A program made the position numbers and the translations under genes. Shown in pieces: positions 47,658 to 58,865 of a stretch of 64,000 nucleotides of DNA (the stretch's first letter is position 1; every line of letters begins with the position of its first letter). The notes under the pieces are model-generated. The model was given only the letters and a program-made list of their open reading frames with translations, was not told the DNA's origin and made no database searches. The stretch is taken from positions 1 to 64,000 of the forward strand of contig CAJNYU010000048.1 of NCBI GenBank assembly GCA_905331475.1. The letters run 5' to 3'. The stretch comes from Rotaria socialis. Lineage: Eukaryota; Rotifera; Eurotatoria; Philodinida; Philodinidae.

Positions 47658-48266
47658 TTGACAACGATGTTAAATTGTCCTTTACATAACCTGTGATTAA
47701 ACCAATCAATGGAAATAGCAATTCCTGTCCTCATGAGAAATATCTCTTCATAGGGAACTTATAGAAGTATGCAAAAGATGGATCCACTAGCAATATACAG
47801 TCATTTTTAATATGAGCAAAAAAGTTCGAAAACAGCAATCAGCTGATTATTCAGTTATTCACAGGTCATATATTATTCAAACATTTCTTGGGCGACTTAT
47901 AAAATGAGATTTTCTACAAATTTATTTTTTAGACATCTTCATACTTTTAGATTTATGATTGAGTACAGGGATCACACAAATCACAATCATATTGGATGTA
48001 TCAATATTATTGAATAATTCTTAATTTTCATTAGAATAATTGATGTTTGATTGAAGTCTTGTGAATCAAATACAGGCGATTTATTTTCTGTTTATTAGAG
48101 TAGAAATGAAATTAATAAAAAAAGGAAGTTAAAAAACGTGGACGATGTGCTATGAACCATTTATTCAGAATCGTGAACTCTCAAAAGGGTATGGTTGCAT
48201 AAAATAAGAGTGTTGTCATTAATGAAAAATCACAAAAAAATCAAACTGCTAGAAATCTTCTATTTC
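47658..48266. other. Intergenic stretch, nothing recognised
   Basis: No gene found. It lies between the foldback element and the 3' end of the minus-strand D8C-domain gene. The last part should hold that gene's 3' UTR. Confidence 0.5.
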
Positions 48267-51177
48267 TTAAACAGTGCAAACGCGTAAGTTACAGGTAGGT
48301 GACGGATATAATAAATAAACATAGTATGTATTGCAATTTGCTACTTCAATTGAAGTTGACCATTGGCAAGTAGTACTCCAGTCGTAGCATAATGTTCCAC
48401 TAACAATTGCACCAGAACTTGGCATCGCACTAGCGTACCATCCTGTAGCGCTCGTGCCACATACTGAGGTACCAGGCACATAAGTAGGTATAGTGGTACC
48501 ACCCGAGCCAGTAAATCGCACCCACTGTCCACTTGAGCTAAAACTCGATGAGTCGCATCCGACGAAGGTCGTGTAAGTGACACTTCTTGTTGCATCTGAT
48601 ATGGTTGTGTAAGACGAACAAGCTGCTGGTAGGTTAGCCGCTAAACGGAATAATAGAAAGAAAACTTGAGCATTTCAATTTTCTCAAACTAGGTGCCGAA
48701 ATTTTAATTTTCAGCTAATCAAGATCTAATGCAGTAGAGAGCCGCTCGAACTTTTTATCCTGAAGAAGCTCAAAATATAATCCTTAAAGGTAGTGAAATG
48801 TGAAACACATTGAATCAGTTTGTGAGGAATCAGAACTAGAAATGATATTATTAACATTAAAAAATTAGTATATAATAAATTCTGTGAAACGTCCCTCCAT
48901 TAGGTATGAGTAAGCTGAACGGTAATTTCTCGTGCTTTATATTTTCGCACTTGTTTTCTACTGCGCTCTTCAAGATAGCACGAAAATTATAAATTTTCAT
49001 TGTTTGATATCCGTATCTCCCGAAAAGAAGGAGAGTTTTCTATGAGTTTGTAAGAAATTCGCTACAACAAGACTATGCATGTGATGGTGGGATTCGGTGA
49101 GTCAATGAATCTTCCCATTTTTATAACATAGAAGAGGAAACATTTTGCAGCGGTGAATGCAATATCATAGATCATCTTTTACAATGGTACTTGAGCTTCA
49201 CATTAAGATAAAATATAGTAAAATAATCCCATATAGCTTTGAGCTCAATGGCAAGCAATTATCACTACTTCAAAAATCACACTTTTTAATGCACTTCATA
49301 GTTGAGACACCGAATAAATTATGAGTTGCGATTTTATATAGGTAATCGAAATGAAACTTTCGAATGATACAGGCCTCACTCACATCAGTACCGCGGCTAG
49401 GAATAACTGAAACACACATGTGATTAGTAATAGACACACTTACTTGTTGTAGTTGTCGTTGCTAAAAGAAATAAAAAAGCGAACTGATTGTTGGTGTGGC
49501 TTATTGATCGAAGTACGTACTCGTAGTTGTTGTGGTCGCAGTGGTCGTAGTGGTAGTGGTTGTCGTTGTGGTTGTTGTTGTCGTCGTTGTTGTTGTAGCA
49601 GTGGTTGTTGTGCTTGTTGTTGATGTTGTAGTAGCTAGGGAAGAAAGGAAAATTAACATATCATATCATGAGTGGGTGTGTCTTTTTAAAAATATTACTG
49701 GAGGAAAGTGTTTCTATTCACACATATATTTCGATCATTGTAAAGCAGCTTACAACGGGGTCAATTCATCGCATTTATTATTAGATTGGAAGATTCTATG
49801 TGAAATTGACTTCATGTATACGATAGCAGAGTTCAAAAATAAGTGATTATTGTGGAAACTTCAGAAAGAGATTGATCGGATTTTCAGGAATCTGGATTTT
49901 TTTCTCAAGAAATACAGAAAATACCAACAGCGAGAGAACACTCAATAATATTCTGGGTTTAATGATTCGACAATGTTTTTGTATAGAAATATACGATATA
50001 GGAACGAATTTCTAAGATAATCACGAGTTGAGAAACGATTACGGTTAGTTTTAGTCAAGGGACAGACATATAGAAAAGAATGCATGGCTGATATTTTTTC
50101 ACACTGTCCTGATATTTACTTCATTTTAGGTACCACTGAATTAATTATTTTGTTAATTAAGAAATTAATATGACATCGATCTGGTTCAATACTCATGGCC
50201 CAACATTTAGTGGGATGATAGTGAAAGAAATCAATGTAAAATAAGGAAATATTTTCCTTTTAAAATCAGGACTAAAAATTGAGTGATGGCGCTGCTTTTA
50301 AAATATCACGGTAGTTTTATGCTGAACTCACTTGCTGAATTAAAATATGCTACTAGAAATGGAATACCAAGAGCAGCACCACATACAACAACAACTAGCA
50401 CAGTCAAAACAATGATCATTGGTTTCCACGGCTTTGTTGGGACGCTTTCCCTAAAATTACAAAAGCATAATTATTAATCGAATCAGAGACACTAATAAAA
50501 AAAAGCTCACAAATTACTAGCTGACGGCAAATCTGTTACATTCAATCGAACTTGTTGTATTGATGATTGATTTGATACGGTATTCTAGAAAATCAATTAT
50601 AACAAAAGAAAATATCGATTAAAAAAAGATGGAAGGCATTGGTAGCTTTTCTGATTTTTTATGTAGTATATCATACTGTGGTATATAACACTTAGAACAT
50701 TTAAAATCGTGCATGGCGACATAGTTTTCAGTGTTACAAGTAATAATAATATACAGGTTTTTCAATGTGTTAAATATCGGTCCAGGAAAGCTAACAATAT
50801 GACTTGTTTACAAACGGATGTTAGAACGTAAGTTAATCGCAATTATACCAGACATTCCGAAAGTGTAAGAATTCTTTTAAATTCTATCGAAGTAGAAGAC
50901 TAGATCAGTAACTCAAATTTTTTCGTCCCTATAAGTAATTTTTGTCTGAAGGGCGAGACCGTACGAATACAATCTCCTCATATTTTTGAAAATCAGCTTC
51001 ACTGATTTAGATTGTGAAGCTTGAGAGATTCTACCCTTATTGAAAGTATTAGAGGCGAAAAGGATCAGATGCACATAGCAGTTTATAAGATATTCTTAAT
51101 AAGCATACCGTTCCTTGAGCTGGACCTTGATAAAAACGAAGAGCATACGGAGCAACAGCTTGGGTGCTATTCGCCAT
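48267..51177 (-). CDS. Type II membrane protein: Thr-rich stalk plus uromodulin-like D8C domain
   Basis: Six predicted exons: 51177-51109, 50584-50511, 50450-50332, 49634-49521, 49461-49444 (an 18-base microexon) and 48640-48267. All are GT-AG and frame-consistent. The protein starts MANSTQAVAPYALRF, then has a single hydrophobic anchor (KPMIIVLTVLVVVVCGAALG) preceded by a short cytoplasmic N-terminus. A stalk made almost only of Thr (likely mucin-type O-glycosylated) follows. Last is a cysteine-rich D8C domain as in uromodulin and GP2 (FVGCDSSSF, WVRFTGSGG, CGTSATGWY, CNTYYVYLLYPSPTCNLRVC). D8C modules in uromodulin/GP2 are extracellular; this arrangement suggests surface glycoprotein or mucus-layer roles. 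The plus-strand frame through 49532-49846 is only the antisense of the Thr codons. Confidence 0.85.
49444..49461 (-). other. 18-base Thr microexon
   Basis: CAACGACAACTACAACAA is bounded by TTTCTTTTAG and GTAAGTGTG. It enters and leaves in phase 1, adding six residues, all Thr. It can be included or skipped without changing frame, so stalk length could be varied by alternative splicing. Confidence 0.7.
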
Positions 51178-51557
51178 TTTTCACAGGTATATGTGCGAAT
51201 GAAATTTTTTTTAGACGATCAGTTCTTTTTTCTTTCTTTGCATTGAAATTTTTCAAGATTATAAACTGAGCGAAAACGTATGCTTGTGTTTTCTTTGTAG
51301 TGTACTTCAACTAATGCAACCAATTCACACAAATTTCACATTTTTGTCGTATGTACGCTTTGCGTAGGCTTAAATGATTCATTTTTAAAGCTTCAATTAT
51401 TCACGTGTATTATTCACTGATTTATACAGTATGTTTTTTCTAATCGCTTCATTTAAAACTTAAAAAAGCACTATCACCACAATCGGACCGATGCTGAAAA
51501 CACAATCGTCGTAGAGCAAAACCATTTAAAAGTTTATTCACATGATCTTCTCTTTAT

Positions 51558-52222
51558 TAGGAGTGCACCAAATCCAACTCCAGTCAAATCCAAATTCAAT
51601 TCTAGAATTGGATTTGACTGGATTTGGTTTGGAGCTGGATTTGGTTAGGGATGTCGTCATACCAATACGGTATTAGGGTATTGATATTGAACCGGGTATT
51701 GGTATTGGGCTGATAGTAGGTCGATTGAAAGAAAATCATACTTCTGATTGCCGAAAAACATGAGAATTTTCAAAATTTGATAATCCAGTTCGATTCCTTG
51801 ACCCCGAAAACCTTCGATCAACCTTTTAAAAAAGTCGCTATTTTGTCAAAATAATCTACCTTAGCTGAAACATTTTCGAAACTTTGATTTTGATTTATCT
51901 TAGCCAAGGTGGGGTATTTTGATAAAATAGCAATTTTTTTTAAAGTTTGATGGAAGGTTTTTGGGGCCAAGGAATCGAACTGGATTGCCGGATTTTGAGA
52001 ATTTTCATGTTTTTCGGTAACGCAGAGGGATGATTTTTTCAATCGACCTGCTATCAGCCCCAACACCAATACCGGGATCAATATCAATACCCCAATACAG
52101 CTTTGGTATTGTGACACCCCTATCTACATCCAACTCCAAGTCAAATCCAAATCTAACTCCAGTCAAATCCAATTCTACAATTGGAGTTGGATTTGACTGG
52201 AGTTATATTTGGTGCACCCCTG
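51558..52222. mobile_element. Nested palindromic MITEs
   Basis: The outer termini TAGGAGTGCACCAAATCCAA and, reversed, CAGGGGTGCACCAAATATAA are followed on both sides by CTCCAGTCAAATCC repeats. Inside, 51646-52122 is a second palindrome starting TAGGGATGTCGTCATACCAA and ending with the reverse of TAGGGGTGTCACAATACCAA. It has mirrored GGTATTGATATTGA and CTGATAG arms. Neither is coding. The inner flanks (GATTTGGT and TCTACATC) do not match, so a clean insertion of one into the other is not proved. Confidence 0.65.
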
Positions 52223-53940
52223 CTCTGCTCTGCCTTGAAGCAGAACAGCGTAGACCAGGGCAAATTGCATGATAGGGCAGGGTGGGAGTCGTACCCTGCA
52301 GGGTAAAAATTCAGTTGTTTGAATTTCAGTTTTGAAGAAATACTTTTAGTTTCGAAGTATCAAAAATAAAAAATAGACTCTAGAGAGCGACAGCAATTGG
52401 TCAGCAGAACTTCCGATTTATATTGACCACCGTATGAACACGGTAGAATCAAGATAATTATAAATAGTGACGATAAAAGACGTAGGATATCTTAAGTAAG
52501 AATGGGAACTTCGAATATTTTCAGAATGGATTACTCCAAAGGACTACCGAACAAGGACAAACTACTTTCCAAGTAGAGCTCGCTGAACTCTATTCAGCTC
52601 AGATACCAATCGTACTCAAAATCTTCCTAAAAAACTGAAAGCCACAAAAACCATAAAAAAAGCCGTGCAAAACTCAACTAATTTTGCTAAATCCCGTCGC
52701 AATTGGTCAGAAAGAAGTTTTCAACACAGCCGCAGTGGCTTCCAGTCGATAGAGCGGGTAAAAATCTGTTTAGAAACCACCGTGGCTACCTCGGGAAGTT
52801 GCTATTGCGTAATCACGAAAGGATTTAGCAAAAAACCTAGGAATTTGGACCTAATTTCTATGGGCCGGGAATGTTAAATCGAACTCAAAAGGAAAGCACG
52901 GCAAGATCTACATGGAAAATAGTATGAGTGATTGTAACGTTCTTCTGGACGAATCACTATGTATTTTACCAAAATTGGTTCAGTTTCGTATGGTTTTTCG
53001 GGATTTTAGCTTTCTACCAGGTAGCTTTTCAGTAGAATTCATATACTGGCTCGATAGATCCTGTCATGTTCTGCTTCAGAAGTATTTTGTCTTTTCTGGA
53101 AAGCTGTTTGGAACGAATTTATTCAGGAGATACTCGGATCCAGTTCAAAGATATTCTCCGTATGCCAGCTCAGCAGGACAGGATCAGGGTACATTTTAAA
53201 TGTTTGCATTTTTTTCAACAGGGCAAGAGCAGGCACAAAAAATCACCCGGTAAACATTTCTGATATGAATTATCCAATTTCCTTTAGATTTCTATCTTCG
53301 AGCAAAACTCTTGTAATTTTACTACTAGAATGGATGTGGGTGGGAAGAATATGAAAAATTGAAGATCTCTTTTTCACAAATTGATACATATCAGATACTA
53401 TAAAATCGTCAACATTGAAATGCTTCAATAAGGTATGTTTGCAATATTCCACTACTTTGCATGAATGATTCATACTTTACCTATTGCTACGATTGAAGAA
53501 TAAGTATCATACATGAGGATACTTAACGTTTTTTTAGATTGCTTTTTGTGGGTGGGATGTGTGTAAATAATTTTATGTTTATATAGCAGGAGCAGGTTGA
53601 AATTTTGTTAAAACAAGTATGTAAGTGGCAGTAACTAAATTCAATAAATTATTGTTGTAAAGTTTCACTCTTCAAAACTATTTGCAAGCAGGCATACGAA
53701 AAGTGAAAATATGAATGAAAAATTGCAAGAAACTATCCAATCGCAATCAATATTCTAGTTTCGCAAACAGTACAGTACCGTAAGTTACAGAGAAGTCACG
53801 CCACTAAAAAGTATACAACGAATGAATCACAATTCGGTATTCAAACTTCATTGAACTACAGTTAGATGCATGTTCATCTTCAGTTTTATAATATTGTTCC
53901 ACTGACAGTTGAAACAACATCTGACACGGTAAAACCAAGA
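52223..53940. other. Intergenic stretch with one half of a 45-base inverted duplicate
   Basis: No gene recognised. The plus frames at 52665-52877 and 52912-53199 have no motifs. 53296-53340 is an exact reverse complement of 54024-54068. Confidence 0.5.
53296..53340. repeat. 45-base exact inverted duplicate (partner 54024-54068)
   Basis: The 45 bases starting CTTCGAGCAAAACTCTTG are identical, base for base, to the reverse complement of 54024-54068. The partner ends exactly at the ambiguous base 54069. Either a recent inverted duplication or transposon, or an assembly misjoin. Confidence 0.85.
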
Positions 53941-54024
53941 GGGGAAAAGAGTATTTCTGTATTTCCATTTATTTCGAAATACTTTCTGTGTATTTCAGAA
54001 ATACATAGAAATACGTTTTCCCCC
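53941..54024. mobile_element. Short palindromic MITE-like sequence
   Basis: GGGGAAAAGAGTATTTCTGT at the left and, reversed, GGGGAAAACGTATTTCTATG at the right form an imperfect inverted repeat around an ATTTCGAAAT centre. No target duplication could be seen because the right flank runs into the 45-base duplicate. Confidence 0.5.
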
Positions 54025-54068
54025 CCACATCCATTCTAGTAGTAAAATTACAAGAGTTTTGCTCGAAG

Positions 54069-54100
54069 NACACACCAAACGGTTCCCCCCCCCCCCCCCC
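54069..54100. other. Ambiguous base and 16-C run (assembly weak point)
   Basis: An n at 54069 and a run of C from 54085 to 54100 separate the 45-base inverted duplicate from the unrelated sequence to the right. Continuity across this point should not be trusted. Confidence 0.75.
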
Positions 54101-54102
54101 TT

Positions 54103-54411
54103 GGTATTACTGCTAGAAACGAGTGGTCTTATTATTGAACATACGCAATGAAATTGAGAATGATCTCCATCTAGTATAACACGCTTCTTAATTGATAGCA
54201 AATATTTGTTCAACCTTGTTTCCCAATCGGCTCGTAACACCATACAACCGCGTGAATCGCCAAGTACAACAGTATGCATTAAAGCAAGAAAACGATTAGT
54301 GTGATCGTTATGCTCATTTTCAATTTGGCGTACTTGATCATAATGTATTGAACTTGCACATAATATGTGATTCATAGAGGTCAGAAAATGTTCGATACGA
54401 GTATTTTTCAT
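54103..54411 (-). CDS. Hypothetical protein, 3' end lost at assembly weak point
   Basis: A frame from an ATG at 54411 stays open for about 100 codons until the C run. Its translation looks protein-like, with a mixed helical composition (MKNTRIEHFLTSMNHILCAS, RFLALMHTVVLGDSRGC, WETRLNKYLLSIKKR) and no low complexity, but I do not recognise a family. Translation beyond 54100 is a run of Gly from the poly-C and is meaningless. The frame also remains open 5' of the ATG for a short distance (DKGQAFLD), so an upstream exon is possible. A second minus frame at 54510-54755 is hydrophobic and could belong with it, but no splice link was found. Confidence 0.3.
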
Positions 54412-55149
54412 ATCAAGAAAGGCTTGACCTTTATCAAATGATCATAGATAACTAAATATAATCAATCAAATTTCATTAGGTAATGATTCAATGGTACTTT
54501 TGTTCGTTTTTAACTGCGCGAATTCATTATGTATGCGCAGTTCTTTTCAATATATAGTGTCAGAAGGCAAAATTGTGACCGAAAGATGGCAAAAAAAATA
54601 TGGTGAAGAAAAAAATGTATAATAAATGATAACGTCGAAACAATATTTTTGAAATATTCGGTCAGCGATCTACAGAAATCTGATTGGATACAAAGAAGAA
54701 TGAGTTGTGCTAGTGTGCCAGCAAGACATGAAAATAGTACGTGAAACACAGTCAAGAATCGTCGATGAATTCACAAAGAATAAAGAAAATGCTGTTGTAT
54801 TCCATTTGAAACAGACATTTTAATGAATTGTGGCAATTTCTTTGGAAAATTTCACATTTTGGTCACATCTATTCGCCTATCTCTCATCTGTTAATAAAAG
54901 AATAACTAACAAAAGAATTTTTTCTTTGTTTTATTTTCACGAGTATCAAGCAATTTAATATTCACCTAGGACAGTCTGGACACTTTTTGAGTGAATTTAT
55001 ATGACCGATCGTTTTTTTTCAGTTTTTTTCTCCATCAAACGGTTGATTTACTTCAGAAAACATGATTGACCAAAAACAAAATTAGCTTTCATTATCGAAA
55101 TTCTGGACTTCCAGGTCAATTTCTCGGTACATGTCGAGATACATAGTAA

Positions 55150-55225
55150 AAGCCAGGTAGCTCAGTTAAAGCGCTTTACGGGTGATGCAAAATACCATTT
55201 CATGGTCAACTTTTGATGTTGAATC
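55150..55225 (+). other. Degenerate tRNA-like sequence (possible SINE head)
   Basis: GCCAGGTAGCTCAGTTAAAG followed by CGCTTTACGGGTGATGC looks like the acceptor, D-arm (box A TAGCTCAGTT) and anticodon-arm start of a tRNA. No good box B (GGTTCGANTCC) follows; the nearest match GGTCAACTTTTGA is poor and no closed acceptor stem forms. Probably a decayed tRNA or a tRNA-derived SINE, not a working tRNA gene. Confidence 0.35.
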
Positions 55226-55714
55226 TAATGGAAGGGTCTAAAAGCATTTTTGAAATAAAAAAACAATCAATCATAAGGATAGTTTGTAATTCTGGGGCAT
55301 TTTTGTGGAGAAGTGGATATATAGACTGTATTTCATCAGCAAAACTAACCACCAATCGCTAATATCCTAAAATATATTTTCACTATGGTTACAAAATTTT
55401 CTGACAACTGAGATTGCTGAAAATTGTCAGTCAGTGTTTTTCGAAAAAACTTCGAAAAACAATATACATCAAAAAGAACTTCATTTAAACGAAAATGCGG
55501 TGACTTGTGTTGATCGGGTGTGGGTGTTCGCCTTCTTATCACACCCACGGCCCTGGAGAAAATAAGTTTCACTCAGTATTTTGAGGATATTTTTGCGAAA
55601 AGAACATATTTTTTAAAAAGTAACGGCATATTCTAAAAGCCCGCGAAAGTTCACACCATCCTATGAATATGCATTTTCATTTACATTTATTTATTACCAG
55701 AAAAAATTGAGTTA

Positions 55715-55808
55715 TGATAAAATACAAAATAAACTTGTGGAAAATAATAAGCGATGAATGCTGATTATCAGGACAATAAAATTAGGTTGGGATTTTTTGG
55801 GAAGTCAT
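55715..55808 (+). repeat. Dispersed ~95-base repeat unit, copy D
   Basis: ATAAAATACAAAATAAACTT, GTGGAAAATAAT and CAATAAAATTAGGTTGGG match the unit found three times in the foldback element at 45.6-47.4 kb. This is an isolated copy, with no visible palindromic partner nearby. Confidence 0.6.
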
Positions 55809-58325
55809 GTCCATAATCTGAAATGTTTCCTTTAATTATGAGAAATAGTATTTGTCTTTTTCAAAGCTTATGATCTACTTTATTGTTATTTATCGATTTG
55901 TGAAAAAATTTTATGATAATCCTCGAATTAGTGACTTATTTCAGTAGCAAAAAAGATACAAGGGTCTTGGCTACGATTGAACTGTTTATAACAGCTTCAT
56001 TAAAGCGATTTTCGAGCAGAGCAGTTAAAAAACATCAAAACAATTGAACAGAAACGGTGTATAAAACGTCCTCTATTTTTGTCATTTTTATCGAAAAATC
56101 CTATATTTTTGGCAACCGTGATCCTCTAAGGATTCCTATATTTTTAAAAAAGTGAAATCGGAGGCCAGCCTACTATGGACTCTGGGTTGCATAAAGAAGA
56201 TCTTTCGATGTGATAGTACAATTGAAAAAATAATTTTCTTAAGTTGAAACATTCACTAAGCTATTTCGACATCATTATTTGCTAATATTAGCGAATAAAA
56301 CTATGGCAATGTTTTACGCTACAATAAGTAAAAACGATTTTCTAATCCTACTTTAGTGTTTTTTTTTATTGAGAGTTGTCTTGAAATAAGCAGCCCTACG
56401 GATTTTTGTCCCAAACAAACAAACAAACAAAATTGAAAACACTTTCACAACCAAAGTCATTATTGACCCTTCTTTGATTTATGTTGCCTTTTCATATACA
56501 AAAAAAAGGGTTCACCCATATGTATATTTTCTTTAACAACAATTTAAAAAATGTTTCGTGTTAAAATTAGACTTATTTCTTAGCGAATATGTTTATAAGA
56601 AAGTAAATTTTTGATCTCGGGCAAAAAGTTTTCTTTTATAATTTAAAACTATCTTGAATTCTGCCAAATTTCCGAAAGAATAGGAAGAAATACTTGATTT
56701 TCTAGACAATAAATTATACGAAAGCGACAATTTTTTCAATGATATTTCTAAAATGCATTCAATCTCTTTTTTGTATCGAAATGAACGATGATTCATCATT
56801 GGTGACTATCTAAATCAATGGACGCTTTTGACTTTTTCTTTGTCTTACCTGATAATTTAGCTGAATAATGTCAAGCATCATGCAAATCACTTGATAATCT
56901 CTAATAATATTTAGAATAATTATTACAGTGCACCTATACAAACGATATCATTCTTTCAAAGTGTTTGGATTGCTGCTAAAAAAATGATTATCAATCTTAG
57001 CCGGTAACTTCGATAAGTCCATTTCAAAAATTTTAAAATGACAAAAACAAAATAGAACAGATTGAATCATAGCATTCTTCTTAAAGTTGCAACCGTGTTG
57101 CCGACACTCTTACAAGCAAATTTTTGAGTCTGACTAATCTTCCTCTTGTGCTTTTGCGAACACAAATCCATCATATTTTATTTATTTTTCTTGCTTTAGC
57201 TGTTCACATAATTCATCTGTTTAAACACGTTATAGTAACAAGTTCTTGAAAACAAAAGCAATATGCTGCAGTGCCCATTGGAGCAAACTTTATACCGGTA
57301 TTTTGTTCTTTTCTGCATTTGAATTCATATGAATAGGTAAAATAACAATAACACAGAAGGGAATCCAACACGTAACTTTCGAGGGAAATGCAGGGGGATA
57401 CGTTTCTTCCCGCTAGTACTTGTGAACTTCCTCCGCACAACATCCTCATACTTTAGAAAATTGTTTATATTCTGTTCCTCTTCCTGGACGTCCATGATTG
57501 AGTGCCCCCAGTGTCAATGTTGATTTAAACAAACTTGCAAGATGATCAATTTGTAGAATTATTGTATACGTCAAATTATCACTGAGTAGATCAATATAAT
57601 ATCCCGCACAAGTCATAATTATTGTTACTGTTAGGAAATATGTCCTGTTTGATTATAGAAATAATAAGAACGATTTGTTTGTTATGCTTCATTTAATTAT
57701 GAACAGTTGCAGTAATTAGATCACTTTACCATCAGCAGAGTGCCCAAATATCGATCGAGGCGTAGGCGATTCAATAGATATTAATTTCAAGAACATATTT
57801 TTTTTCGTTATTTAGGTACTTAGTTTGTATTTACTTAGTCTTTGTTTTCTTGTGTAGTTAAATAAGTGCATTCAAACATGAGTCACAAATCAACGTACCC
57901 ATTCGTTCTTAGTAGCTAAGTCTCATTTCGAATCGAAACGTGGCTAGGAGAAAGAATAAATAAAAGTGTCATTTGCACAATAGTCCACCGAATTCTTCAC
58001 ACAAAAAGCAATTTAGTGTCATAGTTATAATAGTGACTCCATTACATTAGTTTCATTCTTGATAATAAAGAGAGTGAGTTTATGTTTAAAAAAAGAGTTT
58101 GTATCACGTTAGATCAATCTATTATTTAACTGTTGGAATTCTGCGATTTTCTCACTTCAAACTCGAGTTTGTTTTATAAAATAAATAAATAAAAATCCAC
58201 CAGCGCGTTTTGTGTCCATAAAATACCATTTCATTGAATTTTACTACCATCTATGTAGAAAATAAACCTGTGAATCAATATTTTCTTAGTATTTCTAGTT
58301 GATTGGCTTTGCTCGTCTATCTTCG

Positions 58326-58865
58326 ATGTCATCTAACATTCAAAATAGTACTGATGTTCAACTTTTGGCAACATATGGTACTTTGAGAGACGATGATAAT
58401 TCCGGTGCACCATGGACACACAATTTCATTAAAGTATTTTATTTTTTCTGTTAAAAAACTTTAGTCATCTTGATTGTTCAAAGGATATAAGTGGCGCGAC
58501 AAGTGGTACAGTCGCTGGCTATCAACTTTTCGATAATGCGAGTCTCAACTATCCATTCGCAGTGTTTACAGGTGTTGTTGATTGGAATAATTTTCTTTTC
58601 AATTTACTATTCTCTGATTATAACAGGGAATCCAAAGGATACAATCGTTGTTCGTCTTCTAAGTTGGCAATCGAAAGAAGAATTTCAAAAGAAAATTCAT
58701 GAGGGTGACATCCTGGAAGGTGATGAATATGAACGTAAAGTAGTTGAAGTACTTAGTGAAAACAAAACGAAATTTGCTTATATTTATGTATCGAAATCGA
58801 AGTCATTGGATGCAGATTGGAAAATTATTCCTAGTGGTGATTGGCTTCGACGAAATCCGAAATAA
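58326..58865 (+). CDS. Gamma-glutamylcyclotransferase-like (GGCT/AIG2) protein
   Basis: Three exons, 58326-58433, 58484-58571 and 58627-58865, joined by GT-AG introns of 50 and 55 bases, give about 144 residues, the usual size of a single-domain GGCT-fold enzyme. The substrate-pocket motif YGTLRDDD lies at about residue 16, and the following SGAPWT is typical. Exon 2 reads GTVAGYQLFDNASLNYPFAV. The acidic LEGDEYER region near residue 93 would supply the conserved catalytic glutamate. Family members cleave gamma-glutamyl or related amide bonds to release 5-oxoproline, in glutathione or gamma-glutamylamine turnover in the cytosol. Plants, bacteria and animals all have versions; the YGTLRDDD-SGAPWT form looks closer to bacterial/plant proteins, but that is impression only. 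The frame preceding 58484 in the genomic sequence is intron. Confidence 0.88.

Larger units (their letters stand above)
54412..58325. other. Long non-coding stretch
   Basis: No recognised gene in 3.9 kb. Contents seen are a tRNA-like box-A sequence at about 55150, a copy of the ~95-base dispersed repeat at 55715-55808, a short inverted CACACCC/GGGTGTG pair near 55517-55550, and (CAAA)n at about 56413. The hydrophobic minus frame 54510-54755 and the Cys-rich minus frame 57213-57449 are unrecognised. Confidence 0.5.

Noticed and set aside
49532-49846. Plus-strand frame beginning with a long run of valines
   Set aside because: It is the reverse complement of the Thr-codon stalk exon of the minus-strand D8C gene, then continues through intron sequence.
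55150-55225. Functional tRNA gene
   Set aside because: Box A looks right, but there is no acceptable box B, T-arm or closed acceptor stem.
58491-58865. 124-codon single-exon reading of the cyclotransferase region
   Set aside because: The first 45 codons are read out of frame through exon 2 and an intron; the three-exon model restores YGTL and GYQLFDN motifs.
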